Positions 22,784 through 32,607 are shown, numbered from the stretch's first letter. The stretch is DNA of 64,000 nt from Acinetobacter shaoyimingii (GCF_011578045.1 NZ_CP049801.1:3038001-3102000), one strand, 5' to 3'. Made by a program: numbers and translations. The notes: generated by a model not told the origin, from the letters alone.

Positions 22784-23896
22784 ATGCTAGAAAGCCTTTT
22801 TGATGAATTTCTAAACACCCTTAAACGCAGTATTTTTTTAAGTCTGGGTGCACCTGAAGGGCATGAACTCAATTGGAATGCGCTTGCAGCATCAATTCTA
22901 AGTAAGCTATTTATTTCTATTCTCTTAATTGGCTTATTTTGGCTAATATCACGCGGGTTACGTTTAGCGATTAATGCCATTTCTAAACGCTTCAATAGTA
23001 ATCCAGTCATGGTCAACTTGATCAATAACATCATCCAATGCTTTTGGATTTTAGCATCGGCCATTACGGTGTTATCTCAATTTGGTGTATCCGATAAAGT
23101 ATTACAGGCGATCTCTCGTGCTGCGATTGTCTCATTACTTTTTTATATTATTTGGACTTTATTTACCAAGCTAACCATGCGGTTTCTAGATCGCTTTTAT
23201 ATTGATGACTCTTTAAAACAACTACTGCGTAATATCATTTCAGTGCTGTTGGTGATTCTTGGGATCGCTGCCATTATGGCTCAGTTTGGATTTAATATTA
23301 TTTCCATTATGGCGGGTCTAGGTATTGTCGGTATTGCTGTGAGTTTCGCAGCGCAATCTACACTATCAAATTTTATTGCAGGCATTACCATTTTGATCGA
23401 ACGCCCTTTTCAAATTGGCGATTGGGTCAGGATTAATAAATTTGAAGGACAGATCACTCAAATTCTGCTGAGAACGACACAAATTCGCAATCGAGACAAT
23501 CTCCTGATTATTATTCCAAACTCAACCGTTGCCAATGCTGAGGTAACCAATCTCACGGCACATGAGCGCATGCGGTTTGAAAGTTTTTGTCGTGTATCTT
23601 TACATGAAGATATTGAACGTGCTCGCACAGCGATTTTAAACCGACTGGCACTTGAAGATGCATATTTAAAAACCCCAGCACCAAGTGTGGATGTACATGA
23701 GTTTGCAGAATCAGGAATCGTTTTGATCGTGCGATATTGGCTTATGCCTTATCAAATGGAGCGTTTACCTCGGATTCAGGAAAAACTTTTAGAGCAGATT
23801 AAAGAAGCCTTACGTGATGCTGAGATTGCAGTTCCATTCCCTCATATCAAATTATTAACAGAGCAATCCTCGCCTCAAAACTCCAAAGGTTCATAA
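22784..23896 (+). CDS. mechanosensitive ion channel, MscS family
   Basis: The product of about 370 residues has several N-terminal membrane helices and the MscS pore helix and beta domain: GLGIVGIAVSFAAQS (pore-lining glycine/alanine pattern), then FIAGITILIERPFQIGDWV, which is the conserved junction. It releases solutes on hypo-osmotic shock. The start is uncertain: ATG at 22784 has a weak GAGA ribosome site, ATG at 22736 and TTG at 22730 have none. It is followed by a monooxygenase-like gene one base after its stop. Confidence 0.88.
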   Translation: MLESLFDEFLNTLKRSIFLSLGAPEGHELNWNALAASILSKLFISILLIGLFWLISRGLRLAINAISKRFNSNPVMVNLINNIIQCFWILASAITVLSQFGVSDKVLQAISRAAIVSLLFYIIWTLFTKLTMRFLDRFYIDDSLKQLLRNIISVLLVILGIAAIMAQFGFNIISIMAGLGIVGIAVSFAAQSTLSNFIAGITILIERPFQIGDWVRINKFEGQITQILLRTTQIRNRDNLLIIIPNSTVANAEVTNLTAHERMRFESFCRVSLHEDIERARTAILNRLALEDAYLKTPAPSVDVHEFAESGIVLIVRYWLMPYQMERLPRIQEKLLEQIKEALRDAEIAVPFPHIKLLTEQSSPQNSKGS

Positions 23897-23897
23897 A

Positions 23898-24194
23898 ATG
23901 CGTTTTGTCGTCATTTTTAAAGCTAAAGTGAATGTCTTGGATGATCAATACATCCAAACCGCTCAAGCGTTACGTGCCAAAGCTCTCAACCAGTTTAATT
24001 GCACGAAGTTTGAATCTATTTCTGAAAATGGATTTGAAGTTGCGCTATCATATTGGAATTCATTGGAAGATATTCAAGCTTGGCATCTTGATGCTGAACA
24101 TCAAAGCGCCCAACAATACGGTAAAAAACAATGGTATTCACACTTCAGTGTTGAAATATGTGAAATCCATCGGTCTTATGAAGCTAATTTGTAG
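23898..24194 (+). CDS. antibiotic biosynthesis monooxygenase (ABM)-like protein
   Basis: This 98-residue protein fits the dimeric alpha/beta-barrel ABM fold: an opening strand FVVIFKAKV, then helices, then FEVALSYWNSLEDIQAWHLDAEHQ, the family's F-x-x-YWxs-xxd-xxaW-xxxxxH pattern. Members include small heme or quinol monooxygenases, many of unknown substrate. The ATG lies one base after the mscS stop, so the two are translationally coupled. Confidence 0.8.
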   Translation: MRFVVIFKAKVNVLDDQYIQTAQALRAKALNQFNCTKFESISENGFEVALSYWNSLEDIQAWHLDAEHQSAQQYGKKQWYSHFSVEICEIHRSYEANL

Positions 24195-24218
24195 ATTTTA
24201 GATGATCTATTCAAATGC

Positions 24219-25103
24219 TTAATGTACTTCAAACTCTGCATCAGCTGGATCGAACTTCCAAGTTCTTACAATACGAAGTTCAGAAATATCTTTTCGCATA
24301 TTGGCATCAAAAGCACCAAACGGTGCTGCTTTACGCACTGAATTCTTAGCTGCTTCGTCTAAAATACTGTGCCCTGAACTTTCAATTAATCGAATCGCAC
24401 GTATTCCTCCTGAGGCATTTAAAATCACCATTAAACGAACTTCACCAGCTAAACGCTGTTGTTTTGCTAGTTCTGGATAATAGCGATTCCCATACATTTC
24501 GACTTTTTCTCTGAATTTATCTAGATAGCCTGCTGATGCGAGTTTTTTGGCTTGTACTCCATCGACCGTTTGAATTTTTTGTTGGCGACTAAAATTTTGA
24601 TTCTTTTTTAAATATTGCGCTTCAAGACTTGCCACCATCGCCGCTTTGGCTTCAAATTGGCTTTGTAGTTCATCTAAGGCTTTTTTACGTTCTTTTTCCG
24701 ATGCCTGTTTTTTCCAGCTCAAAACAGTCATCAGCACTTTTTCTTCAAATTTTAACTCACGCTGTTGTTGAATTTTTTCCAACGCTTCCATTTGTGCATC
24801 GCCAGCACTCAGATCTTGAGTTTGCGCAGGCATTTCTGAAGTCATACGGTATTTATGACGATATGCCCCACTGCCTTCTTGATCTTCTTGAGCAAAGAAA
24901 TCAGCTTCATTAATCTTGGTATTGCTCGGTCTTAAAGTCACCGCAATTTCTTTGTTCTGTAGATCATGTTCGGGTGGCATTTCAAAATGTACAGAGATAA
25001 AAAGCACATGAATAATGACAGCTACACCAGCAGCAAGTAAAAAGAGCTGGTCATCCCACCACTGTTGAGTCAACTTGGAAAATTCCATTATTTTTTTTAT
25101 CAT
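24219..25103 (-). CDS. TonB-family energy transducer-like protein
   Basis: ATG at 25103 (GGA eight bases upstream) gives about 294 residues; an upstream in-frame start would add 30 basic residues with no homology. One N-terminal membrane helix (FLLAAGVAVIIHVLF) anchors the protein. A long charged, glutamine-rich coiled-coil region (about 90-190) replaces the usual proline-rich spacer. The TonB C-terminal domain follows (AGEVRLMVILNASGGIRAI, then WKFDPA). No exbB, exbD or receptor gene is nearby, so its partner is unknown. Confidence 0.82.
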   Translation of the reverse strand: MIKKIMEFSKLTQQWWDDQLFLLAAGVAVIIHVLFISVHFEMPPEHDLQNKEIAVTLRPSNTKINEADFFAQEDQEGSGAYRHKYRMTSEMPAQTQDLSAGDAQMEALEKIQQQRELKFEEKVLMTVLSWKKQASEKERKKALDELQSQFEAKAAMVASLEAQYLKKNQNFSRQQKIQTVDGVQAKKLASAGYLDKFREKVEMYGNRYYPELAKQQRLAGEVRLMVILNASGGIRAIRLIESSGHSILDEAAKNSVRKAAPFGAFDANMRKDISELRIVRTWKFDPADAEFEVH

Positions 25104-25334
25104 GACATTAATCCGACAAAACACCCCGAGCGAAAGTTTAAAATACGCTAAAATACGTCTACTTATACATTTATTACGATTAAAGAGAACCATTTAACAT
25201 ATTGCAAAGCAAACTTTTAAAACTATGAAAATGGTGCATTTTTATTTGCTAAACTGCAATCTTAAAATGTGTAAATATATAAGTTTTTCACAATATTAAT
25301 TTCTGACAAATATAGATCTTCTGGAATTCTATTT

Positions 25335-26009
25335 ATGCCATCTTTTTTTTCGAATATCGCAAAACAAATGCGCAAGGTCTATCAAAAGGCGGAAGGCTTT
25401 ATTGAAGAAGAAAGAGAATTCCCTATTTCTCAAGTCTTTTTGAATGCAACTTTCAAACGCTTTGTGACAGATAACGTTAAAATTTTAGAAGATTTGCATG
25501 CAGATTTACATGATGATTGGTTACGCCTTTACGCGACCTTAAACGTCAAAGGTTTATACACAATCCTCTCTGTCGATTTAAAACTTGTTCAAATGGAACT
25601 CAATAAAGACATGCAACTCATCGTCTTTGAGCAAATTAGCGATACTCAAGTCATTGAAGCAACATTTAAAAATGTCTGGATGAAAATGGGATTTAATCTT
25701 GCGCTGTTTTTCTATCAAAAAGTATTGCGCAAAGATCCATTAGGCATGATTTTAGAACGATTTGAAGTGCTTACCGTCAAAGATGAATTATTACATTTGG
25801 ATTTGAATCGTTGGTTAGGCAAAAACCGCTCAATTATAGATACCTTAAAAAAAGTGCATGTTAACCATGCTGAATTGCGTGAAACAGAACTGGTGATTAT
25901 TGGTAACGTCAATCTCATGGCATTATTCAATAAAGTAAACAGTGAAAAAAATGAAACATGGGATGAAGATTTAGTTGATGACCAAGTCAGCCCCATACAA
26001 CAAAAGTAA
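25335..26009 (+). CDS. uncharacterised 224-residue protein
   Basis: This is a soluble protein with no signal peptide or transmembrane helix that I can see. An N-terminal helix rich in lysine and aromatic residues (KQMRKVYQKAEGF) precedes mixed alpha/beta sequence with repeated hydrophobic strands (LLHLDLNRWLG, LVIIGNVNLMALF). The C-terminal tail is acidic. I do not recognise the family. ATG at 25335 has a weak ribosome site. It is divergent from the TonB-like gene and precedes the DUF3108 gene by 150 bases. Confidence 0.65.
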   Translation: MPSFFSNIAKQMRKVYQKAEGFIEEEREFPISQVFLNATFKRFVTDNVKILEDLHADLHDDWLRLYATLNVKGLYTILSVDLKLVQMELNKDMQLIVFEQISDTQVIEATFKNVWMKMGFNLALFFYQKVLRKDPLGMILERFEVLTVKDELLHLDLNRWLGKNRSIIDTLKKVHVNHAELRETELVIIGNVNLMALFNKVNSEKNETWDEDLVDDQVSPIQQK

Positions 26010-26156
26010 TGCGACGGTATAAGTGCTTGCTGAGAAAATGATCTAAATCAGATACATATTTTCACAGTAGTTGCAGAAATCTTAATAATTTCTTCTTATT
26101 TTAGTCGCATAATAATACTTAAGCTCTTAAAGCATGTTATGCGAAGGATTAAAGTT

Positions 26157-26873
26157 ATGCGCTTGAATACATTTAGAACCGTGGGTTTAGTAACTGGATT
26201 AGGCACATCACTCTTGCTCAGTGCATTTGCTAGCTCTGCTTTCGCAATGAGTCCGTTTCAAGCCAGCTATCAATTTGAATACAACGGCAAAAACATGGGG
26301 TCAGCAACACGTACCTTAACCAAAACCAGTGCCAATGGATGGAAGTACGTTTTTGCAGCAAAAGCTGGTGTCATTGCGTCTGCAACCGAGACCAGTAATT
26401 TCAGCTTAAACGGTCATCAGATCGTTTCTGACAGTTTTAGTCGTACCAGTAAAATTTTGGTGCATAGCAACACCATGAGCATTAAGTTCAATCCTTCTGC
26501 TAAAACCATCAACACAGTCAAAGATAAAGAGAAACGCTCGTTTGCTTGGAAATCTGGCGCTTTAGATGAACTCAATGCAGAATTACAAATTCGTGAAGAT
26601 TTAAAATCATCAGGTTTAAAATCAAGTTACCCTTTAACCGATGCTAAAGAAGTTGAATCTCGTCAATTTGTAAAATCAGGTTCTGAAAAAATCACCACTA
26701 AAAATGGTACATATGACACTGTAAAAGTGACGATTAAGCACAAAAAACCAGGTCGAGAAACCATCTTCTGGTTAGCCCCTAAACTGGACTACTTACCAGT
26801 TAAAGTAACGCATAAAGATAAGAGTAATTCTTACGGTTTATTGTTAACTGGGTACAAAGGTGCAAGTAATTAA
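26157..26873 (+). CDS. DUF3108 domain exported protein
   Basis: ATG at 26157 (AAGGA nine bases upstream) begins a signal peptide that ends near the AFA-MSP cleavage site; an ATG at 26139 is in frame but overlaps the ribosome site. The mature protein of about 210 residues is a lipocalin-like beta protein: FQASYQFEYNGKNMGSATRTL, then long alternating strands, ending in FWLAPKLDYLPVKVTH, which is the DUF3108 hallmark. The function of this periplasmic family is unknown. Confidence 0.85.
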   Translation: MRLNTFRTVGLVTGLGTSLLLSAFASSAFAMSPFQASYQFEYNGKNMGSATRTLTKTSANGWKYVFAAKAGVIASATETSNFSLNGHQIVSDSFSRTSKILVHSNTMSIKFNPSAKTINTVKDKEKRSFAWKSGALDELNAELQIREDLKSSGLKSSYPLTDAKEVESRQFVKSGSEKITTKNGTYDTVKVTIKHKKPGRETIFWLAPKLDYLPVKVTHKDKSNSYGLLLTGYKGASN

Positions 26874-26893
26874 TCTTTTTTGATCAAATCTAC

Positions 26894-26921
26894 TTGCATT
26901 TTTCAAGATGCTTTTTAAAAT
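26894..26921 (+). promoter_or_regulatory. xpt promoter
   Basis: TTGCAT (26894-26899), 16 bases, TAAAAT (26916-26921). It is flanked by an inverted repeat, CAAGATGCT (26904-26912) and AGCATCTTG (26939-26947), whose right arm lies beyond the start site; see finding. Confidence 0.5.
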
Positions 26922-26954
26922 ACGCCTTTGCTTTAATCAGCATCTTGCCCTTAG

Positions 26955-27542
<588 letters not shown>

Positions 27543-27559
27543 TGCCGAATAATTTTCGT

Positions 27560-27590
27560 AAAAAAGAGCGCTTGTTGCGCTCTTTTTTAT
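27560..27590 (+). terminator. bidirectional terminator between xpt and ssuA-like gene
   Basis: AAAAAGAGCGC pairs with GCGCTCTTTTT. T runs on both strands serve the two convergent genes. Confidence 0.88.
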
Positions 27591-27600
27591 TGCTTTTCCT

Positions 27601-28584
27601 TTATTGGCCATTCCAAAAGTTGTCTTTAATTTGAACTGCGTTTGGAATCAACTTAAGGTTAAAGAATAAGTCTGCAATTTTTTGCTGTGCATCAACTGTT
27701 TCAGCATTCAATAAATTAACTTGTGCTGGATTACGACGTTTTTCAATCACCAGTTTTGCAACTTCCAATTCAATCCCTGTACTTTCAGCCAAAATTTGAG
27801 CTGTTTCATCAGGATGTGCATTAATCCATGCATCTGTTTCATTCAAAGTTTCTATAAATTTCTTTGCTTCAGCAGGATGTGATTGAAGAAAATTATCTGT
27901 AGAAGAATAGAAACTATATGCCGGTGGTACATGGGTTGCATCTGTGAGCACACGGGTATCCCCTTTTAACGATGCTGCACTTGCATACGGATCCCAAATC
28001 GCCCAAGCATCAACAGACTTTTTATCAATCGCTGCGCGTGCATCTGCTGGTGTTAACCAGATGGGCTGAATATCTTGCCAAGTCAACTGTGCCTGATCTA
28101 AGACTTGTGATAAGAAAAAATGTGCACTTGAGCCTTGCGTAACAGCTATACGCTTACCCTTCAATTCTTTTACATCTTTGATTGGACTGTCTTTTGGCAA
28201 CAATAAGCTATGTGCATTTTTTGAATTGATTTCATAACCTAAGTATTTAATGGGTTTATTTGCAGACAAAGCAAAAATTACGGGTGTATCCCCTGTATAT
28301 CCCACATCAATCGCACCGACATTGAGTGCCTCTAAAGTTTGAGGACCTGCGGGAAATTCTTTCCACTCTACTTTAGTTTCTGGGAAAGCCTGTTCAAAAC
28401 TTTTATTCTTCTTTGCCACAATAAATTTCAGCGCAGCTTTCTGATAACCAATATTGAATGTTTTTAAAGCTTCTGTTGGTTTCTCTGAGTCTTGTTTTTC
28501 AGATTCAACATTTTCAGTTTTAGTACATGAAATCAAACTCAGACTTAAACCTAATGTGACAGCCGCCGCAAATACTTTTTTCAT
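27601..28584 (-). CDS. aliphatic sulfonate ABC transporter binding lipoprotein
   Basis: This 327-residue periplasmic binding protein belongs to the SsuA/TauA/NMT1 type. The signal ends in a lipobox LISC (Cys20), so it is probably membrane-anchored. The ligand domains show FNIGYQKAALKF, VGYTGDTPVIFALSA, and GSSAHFFLSQVL, all typical of SsuA. No cognate permease or ATPase gene is adjacent, so it either uses a transporter encoded elsewhere or is an orphan. SsuA as opposed to TauA is a best guess. Confidence 0.85.
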   Translation of the reverse strand: MKKVFAAAVTLGLSLSLISCTKTENVESEKQDSEKPTEALKTFNIGYQKAALKFIVAKKNKSFEQAFPETKVEWKEFPAGPQTLEALNVGAIDVGYTGDTPVIFALSANKPIKYLGYEINSKNAHSLLLPKDSPIKDVKELKGKRIAVTQGSSAHFFLSQVLDQAQLTWQDIQPIWLTPADARAAIDKKSVDAWAIWDPYASAASLKGDTRVLTDATHVPPAYSFYSSTDNFLQSHPAEAKKFIETLNETDAWINAHPDETAQILAESTGIELEVAKLVIEKRRNPAQVNLLNAETVDAQQKIADLFFNLKLIPNAVQIKDNFWNGQ

Positions 28585-28945
28585 TTTGTTCTCAATATTT
28601 AGTATGATTTGGAATTTTCCCTAACATAGCTGAAAGCTTAATATTCGCTAAATATTTATTTCTTAAATATAAATTCGATTAATTGATGAACAATACAGCA
28701 ACTACCAAATACAGCGTTTTAAAAAATCATTCCTCGCAAAATGATTTGCCAATGACTTCAGTCGCCTTTTATTTTACAAAGATCAAAGACATTCATATGA
28801 TAGTTTGAACTTGAACTAATATCGATATCTTTAAAATATTGAGCTACAAGGACTTACGTAGTAGCAACATCATCTTCATGCATATAAATTTGTGTAAAGC
28901 TATACTTCAGCTTTATATGGACCTTGTCCAAAGTGAGAAAAATCA
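28585..28945. other. intergenic region with no recognised gene
   Basis: This 361-base AT-rich stretch lies between divergent genes. Candidate -10 hexamers such as TATACT near 28900 may drive the gene at 28946. No hairpin or open frame worth reporting was seen. Confidence 0.5.
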
Positions 28946-29359
28946 ATGACCGATGTAAATGTAGTATCAGTCCTCTGTCCAAAATGCGGTTCAACAGAAG
29001 TGGTGAAGCGTGATCATGAAAAGCATCTCAAAAAAATTGGTGGTGTTCTCGCTAGCACTGCGGGTGTCACTGCTGGAACAGTAGGCGGTGCAGCCTCTGG
29101 TGCTTCTGCAGGGGCTGCAATCGGAACACTTGCTGGACCATTGGGCGTGATTGTGGGTGGAACTGTTGGCACATTTGTCGGTGCGATTAGCGTAGCTATT
29201 ACGGGTGGTGTTGTCGGCAATATGATTGGCAAGAAAGCCGGTATTGCGATTGATCGTAATTTATTTCTAGATTACCAATGCTCAAACTGTAAATTCCGAT
29301 TTAAAGCAGAAGTAGATGCACAAACCCTTGATCCAGCCAAAGATGATGCTGCTCTTTAA
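28946..29359 (+). CDS. zinc-ribbon protein with glycine-zipper segment
   Basis: This 137-residue protein has CPKCGS at residues 11-16 and CSNCKF near residue 111, four cysteines that may form one split zinc ribbon. Between them lies a glycine/alanine-rich hydrophobic stretch of about 70 residues with regular GxxxG spacing (GGAASGASAGAAIG), like glycine-zipper domains of membrane or pore-associated proteins. There is no signal peptide. I cannot name a function. Followed by a strong terminator. Confidence 0.7.
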   Translation: MTDVNVVSVLCPKCGSTEVVKRDHEKHLKKIGGVLASTAGVTAGTVGGAASGASAGAAIGTLAGPLGVIVGGTVGTFVGAISVAITGGVVGNMIGKKAGIAIDRNLFLDYQCSNCKFRFKAEVDAQTLDPAKDDAAL

Positions 29360-29363
29360 GCAT

Positions 29364-29396
29364 AAAAAAAGTGAGCCCTTTGGCTCACTTTTTTTA
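29364..29396 (+). terminator. bidirectional terminator
   Basis: AAAAAAAGTGAGCC pairs with GGCTCACTTTTTTT, separating convergent genes. Confidence 0.92.
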
Positions 29397-29407
29397 ATCA
29401 TCAATTT

Positions 29408-30007
29408 TCAAATTTGATTGTGCAGTTTTTTAACCATCGAACCTAATCGTTTACCTTGCTCGACACAAAGCACTTTTTCATCTTGGCTTAAACCCAAATC
29501 ATGACGTGGGCCACTGACATGCGTTGCACCATATGGCGTTCCACCCGACTTAGTATTCGATAAAGCAGGATGCTCATTGGTCAGCCCCATAATCATCATG
29601 CCATGATGAAATAAAGGGGGTAGCATGCTGAGCAATGTACTTTCTTGACCACCATGCATTGAACCAGATGCTGTGAATACACAAGCAGGTTTATTGTGTA
29701 GTGCACCGTTCAACCAAAGGCTTGTGGTTTGATCCCAAAAATATTTCATTTCGGACGCCATATTGCCAAAACGTGTTGGTGATCCTAAAGCCAAACCTGC
29801 ACAATTTTGCAAATCATCCAAAGTACAATAAATATCACCTTCTTCTGGAATACTTGGCTCTGCGACAGCCACCACTGATGAAATATTCGGTACAGTCCGA
29901 ATTTTCGCTGTTAAGCCAGCAGCCTCTACACCATCTGCAATCAAATGCGCCATTTCCTTGGTTGAGCCGTACTTACTGTAATAGAGAACAAGAACATATG
30001 GTTGCAT
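29408..30007 (-). CDS. wrbA: NAD(P)H:quinone oxidoreductase, WrbA type
   Basis: This 199-residue flavodoxin-like protein reduces quinones by two electrons. The phosphate-binding loop YYSKYGSTKEMA is near the N-terminus, LALGSPTRFGNMASEMKYFWD contacts FMN, and SGSMHGGQES and GGTPYGATHVSG are WrbA signatures. The length is normal. It is divergent from the YihY gene at 30121. Confidence 0.93.
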   Translation of the reverse strand: MQPYVLVLYYSKYGSTKEMAHLIADGVEAAGLTAKIRTVPNISSVVAVAEPSIPEEGDIYCTLDDLQNCAGLALGSPTRFGNMASEMKYFWDQTTSLWLNGALHNKPACVFTASGSMHGGQESTLLSMLPPLFHHGMMIMGLTNEHPALSNTKSGGTPYGATHVSGPRHDLGLSQDEKVLCVEQGKRLGSMVKKLHNQI

Positions 30008-30120
30008 ATTTTTATCATCGAATGAAAAATGAAAACTATACGGTATTTTATGTATTTTTTGGTTAAGCTATACAATGAAATACCATTAAAGCTAAAGAAA
30101 ATAATTGAGACCCATACTGT

Positions 30121-31365
30121 ATGATGGAAATACTAAAAAAACTGCCTTTTTACGACAAAAAATGGTTTCAATTCGTTATCTTTGTTATTCGACGTTTTGA
30201 ATCAAACAACTGTAGAGAACAAGCGGGTTCATTGACCTACACCACTTTATTTGCTGTTGTTCCAATGCTGACTGTATTTTTAGTCATCATCTCTTCCATC
30301 AAAGCATTAGAACCCGCAAGACAACAATTGCAACAGCTGATTTATAGCAATTTCCTGCCTAAAACCAGCATCGCTTTTGACAAAGCGCTCAATGCCTTTA
30401 CAGAGAAATCCAGCAACTTAACCATTATTGGTATTCTTTTCTTGTTTGTCACTACCGTGATGATGTTGACCAGTATTGAAACGGCATTTAACCGGATTTG
30501 GCGGGTGAAAGAAACGCGTAATGGCTTGGTCGGTTTTATGCGCTATTGGACCATTATTTCTTTGGGTCCCATTTTACTCGGCAGTGCCTTTGCTATTTCA
30601 TCAACTTTGGCTTCGATGAATGTTCTTAGCAACAATTTTGCAGGCTATGAGGTAGATGGAACTGCTTTACTTTGGATTATTTCATTTGGACTGACTGTTT
30701 TTGGTTTTTTCACCCTGTATTGGACTATTCCAAATCGATCAATTCCCGTTCGTTCGGCCATGTATGCTGCCATATTCAGTGCAGTTGCGTTTGAACTAAT
30801 CAAGAGTTTATTTGGCTTTGCGATGTCAAACTTTACCAGTTATGAACTGGTTTATGGTGCTTTTGCCGCTGTGCCAATTTTCCTGTTGTGGATTTTTATC
30901 TCGTGGAATATTGTACTTTTAGGCGTTGAAGTCAGTTATGCCCTCACTGCCTTTCACACAGATAAAATACAAACCCGCCATCCAGTGCTCATGCTACTCG
31001 ATATCTTGGAATTGTTTTATAAAAAGCAAAAACTGGGCGAAACAATGAAAGATATTGAAGCTTTAGATATTTTAGGTCGTGGTGAAATTGGTCGCTGGCC
31101 TACCTATGTTTTATTGTTGGAAAAACAGAATTTAATCAAACGTACTGATAATGATGAATGGGTCTTGATTCGCAATTTGGATCATATCGACTTTTGGTCA
31201 TTCTATCAGTCTTTGCCTTACACCCTTCCACGTAAAGACGATATTGGCAACATTCATGAGGATGACGTTTGGATGCAGCGCATCGGACCTGCCTTAATTG
31301 AAGCAGATGATTATCTGGCGGCCAAATTATCCATACCGTTATCGACCATACTCGCTGAAAATTAA
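30121..31365 (+). CDS. YihY/virulence factor BrkB family membrane protein
   Basis: The 414-residue product starts with a short cytosolic segment, then the conserved EQAGSLTYTTLFAVVPMLT block at the head of six membrane segments. ETAFNRIWRVKETR is another family hallmark. The C-terminal 130 residues are soluble and look like a winged helix (EALDILGRGEIGRW). BrkB/YihY proteins have no settled function despite an old RNase BN annotation, so I do not assign one. Adjacent ATGs at 30121 and 30124 are both possible starts. Confidence 0.88.
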   Translation: MMEILKKLPFYDKKWFQFVIFVIRRFESNNCREQAGSLTYTTLFAVVPMLTVFLVIISSIKALEPARQQLQQLIYSNFLPKTSIAFDKALNAFTEKSSNLTIIGILFLFVTTVMMLTSIETAFNRIWRVKETRNGLVGFMRYWTIISLGPILLGSAFAISSTLASMNVLSNNFAGYEVDGTALLWIISFGLTVFGFFTLYWTIPNRSIPVRSAMYAAIFSAVAFELIKSLFGFAMSNFTSYELVYGAFAAVPIFLLWIFISWNIVLLGVEVSYALTAFHTDKIQTRHPVLMLLDILELFYKKQKLGETMKDIEALDILGRGEIGRWPTYVLLLEKQNLIKRTDNDEWVLIRNLDHIDFWSFYQSLPYTLPRKDDIGNIHEDDVWMQRIGPALIEADDYLAAKLSIPLSTILAEN

Positions 31366-31372
31366 TTCGAAA

Positions 31373-31408
31373 GATAAAAAAAGACCCTAGAGGTCTTTTT
31401 TTATCTTG
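31373..31408 (+). terminator. bidirectional terminator
   Basis: The long stem AAGATAAAAAAAGACC with GGTCTTTTTTTATCTT around CTAGA lies between convergent genes. Confidence 0.9.
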
Positions 31409-31413
31409 GATCA

Positions 31414-32052
31414 TCACTTCACAAAGGTAGTCCAAACAAAATCTTGGTGCTGTCCATTTAAAGTCATTTTCAGTTGATCACCTGATTTTAAAGCAGCAAC
31501 TCCAGCTGGCGTTCCTGTCATGACAACATCGCCCACTTCAAGTGAAAATGCTTGGCTAATATCTGCCAATAAAGAACCAATATCAAAAATTAGAAAAGAG
31601 GTATCGCCTTTTTGACGAAGCTGATCATTGACCTCTAAGGTGTAATGCACTTTATCCCAAGCCTCAATCTCCGCAACATCAACCCATTCAGCCAAAACAC
31701 ATGAACCATCAAACGCTTTAGCACGTTCCCAAGGCTGACCTTTTTTCTTTAAGTCATTTTGAAGATCACGTAAAGTCAAATCTAATCCTAAAGTGACGGC
31801 ACCAATGGCTTCTAATGCTTTTACAGGATCAGTTTCACCTTTTAAAGGACGATCTATACGTAAGCTTAACTCACACTCATGATGACAATTGCCAAGGGCT
31901 GTATTCCAAGCAATTCCCTCATCTAATGTTGTCAAACTACTCGGTGGCTTAATGAATAAAACTGGACGATCAGGTACAGCATTTCCAAGCTCTTTGGCAT
32001 GATCTGCGTAACTACGTCCTACACAGACAATTTTTGATGGACGTGAACTCAT
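31414..32052 (-). CDS. fumarylacetoacetate hydrolase-family protein
   Basis: The ATG at 32052 (AGAGAG upstream) gives 212 residues; an in-frame GTG at 32070 overlaps that ribosome site. It is of the YcgM/FAHD1 type: CVGRSYADHAKELG at the N-terminus, then metal ligands in HHECELSL (the E-x-E pair) and the C-terminal VMTGTPAGV. FAHD1 relatives act as acylpyruvase or oxaloacetate decarboxylase; the substrate here is not established. Confidence 0.87.
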   Translation of the reverse strand: MSSRPSKIVCVGRSYADHAKELGNAVPDRPVLFIKPPSSLTTLDEGIAWNTALGNCHHECELSLRIDRPLKGETDPVKALEAIGAVTLGLDLTLRDLQNDLKKKGQPWERAKAFDGSCVLAEWVDVAEIEAWDKVHYTLEVNDQLRQKGDTSFLIFDIGSLLADISQAFSLEVGDVVMTGTPAGVAALKSGDQLKMTLNGQHQDFVWTTFVK

Positions 32053-32106
32053 GATTTTGACTCTCTTCACTTTATACGGTTACATGATTGATCATGTCGA
32101 CTTGCA

Positions 32107-32607
32107 TTACTTTTGAAAGGTTTTTTCAAAGAGTTTTTGATCAGCTTCAGACGCAAATGCACGTTTAGGTACAATAATCACTGTCTGATTTTTCATTTCA
32201 ATCATATACGTCAATTTACCAATAGCGAATCGTTTGGTATCTGCATAGGAATTGACTTGTTTTGGACGTCCACTTGAAAAAAGCTCGAAAGAATCTTGAA
32301 ACAAGTCGACACCTTGTTCACTTTTACCAAATTGATATTTGTTAAATTGACGCTTAAAAATCATTGGAAGGAACCAAAAACGCATCAATATTTGTAGGAA
32401 AATAAAAAATGACCCAAGCGCAACATAATAACGCCCAACCCCATTAAAACCTAAATACAACCCCCAAATCACAATGGCTATACTGACCAACGGTGTCAAA
32501 AAACGACTGATTTGTTTTTTCCCAAAAGTCGCAAGTGCAAACCCATCTTGAGATTCTTCAAGATTTAAAAAGTATCGTAATGAGAGCGCAGGGTTCAAGT
32601 CCGACAT
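32107..32607 (-). CDS. YcxB-like membrane protein
   Basis: The 166-residue product has two membrane helices near residues 38-55 and 60-80 and a C-terminal domain resembling the YcxB-like (PF14317) family: a strand ending KLTYMIEM, then QTVIIVPKRAFASEADQKLF, the family's closing pattern. The function is unknown. It lies 54 bases upstream of the FAH-family gene on the same strand and may be co-transcribed with it. Confidence 0.72.
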   Translation of the reverse strand: MSDLNPALSLRYFLNLEESQDGFALATFGKKQISRFLTPLVSIAIVIWGLYLGFNGVGRYYVALGSFFIFLQILMRFWFLPMIFKRQFNKYQFGKSEQGVDLFQDSFELFSSGRPKQVNSYADTKRFAIGKLTYMIEMKNQTVIIVPKRAFASEADQKLFEKTFQK

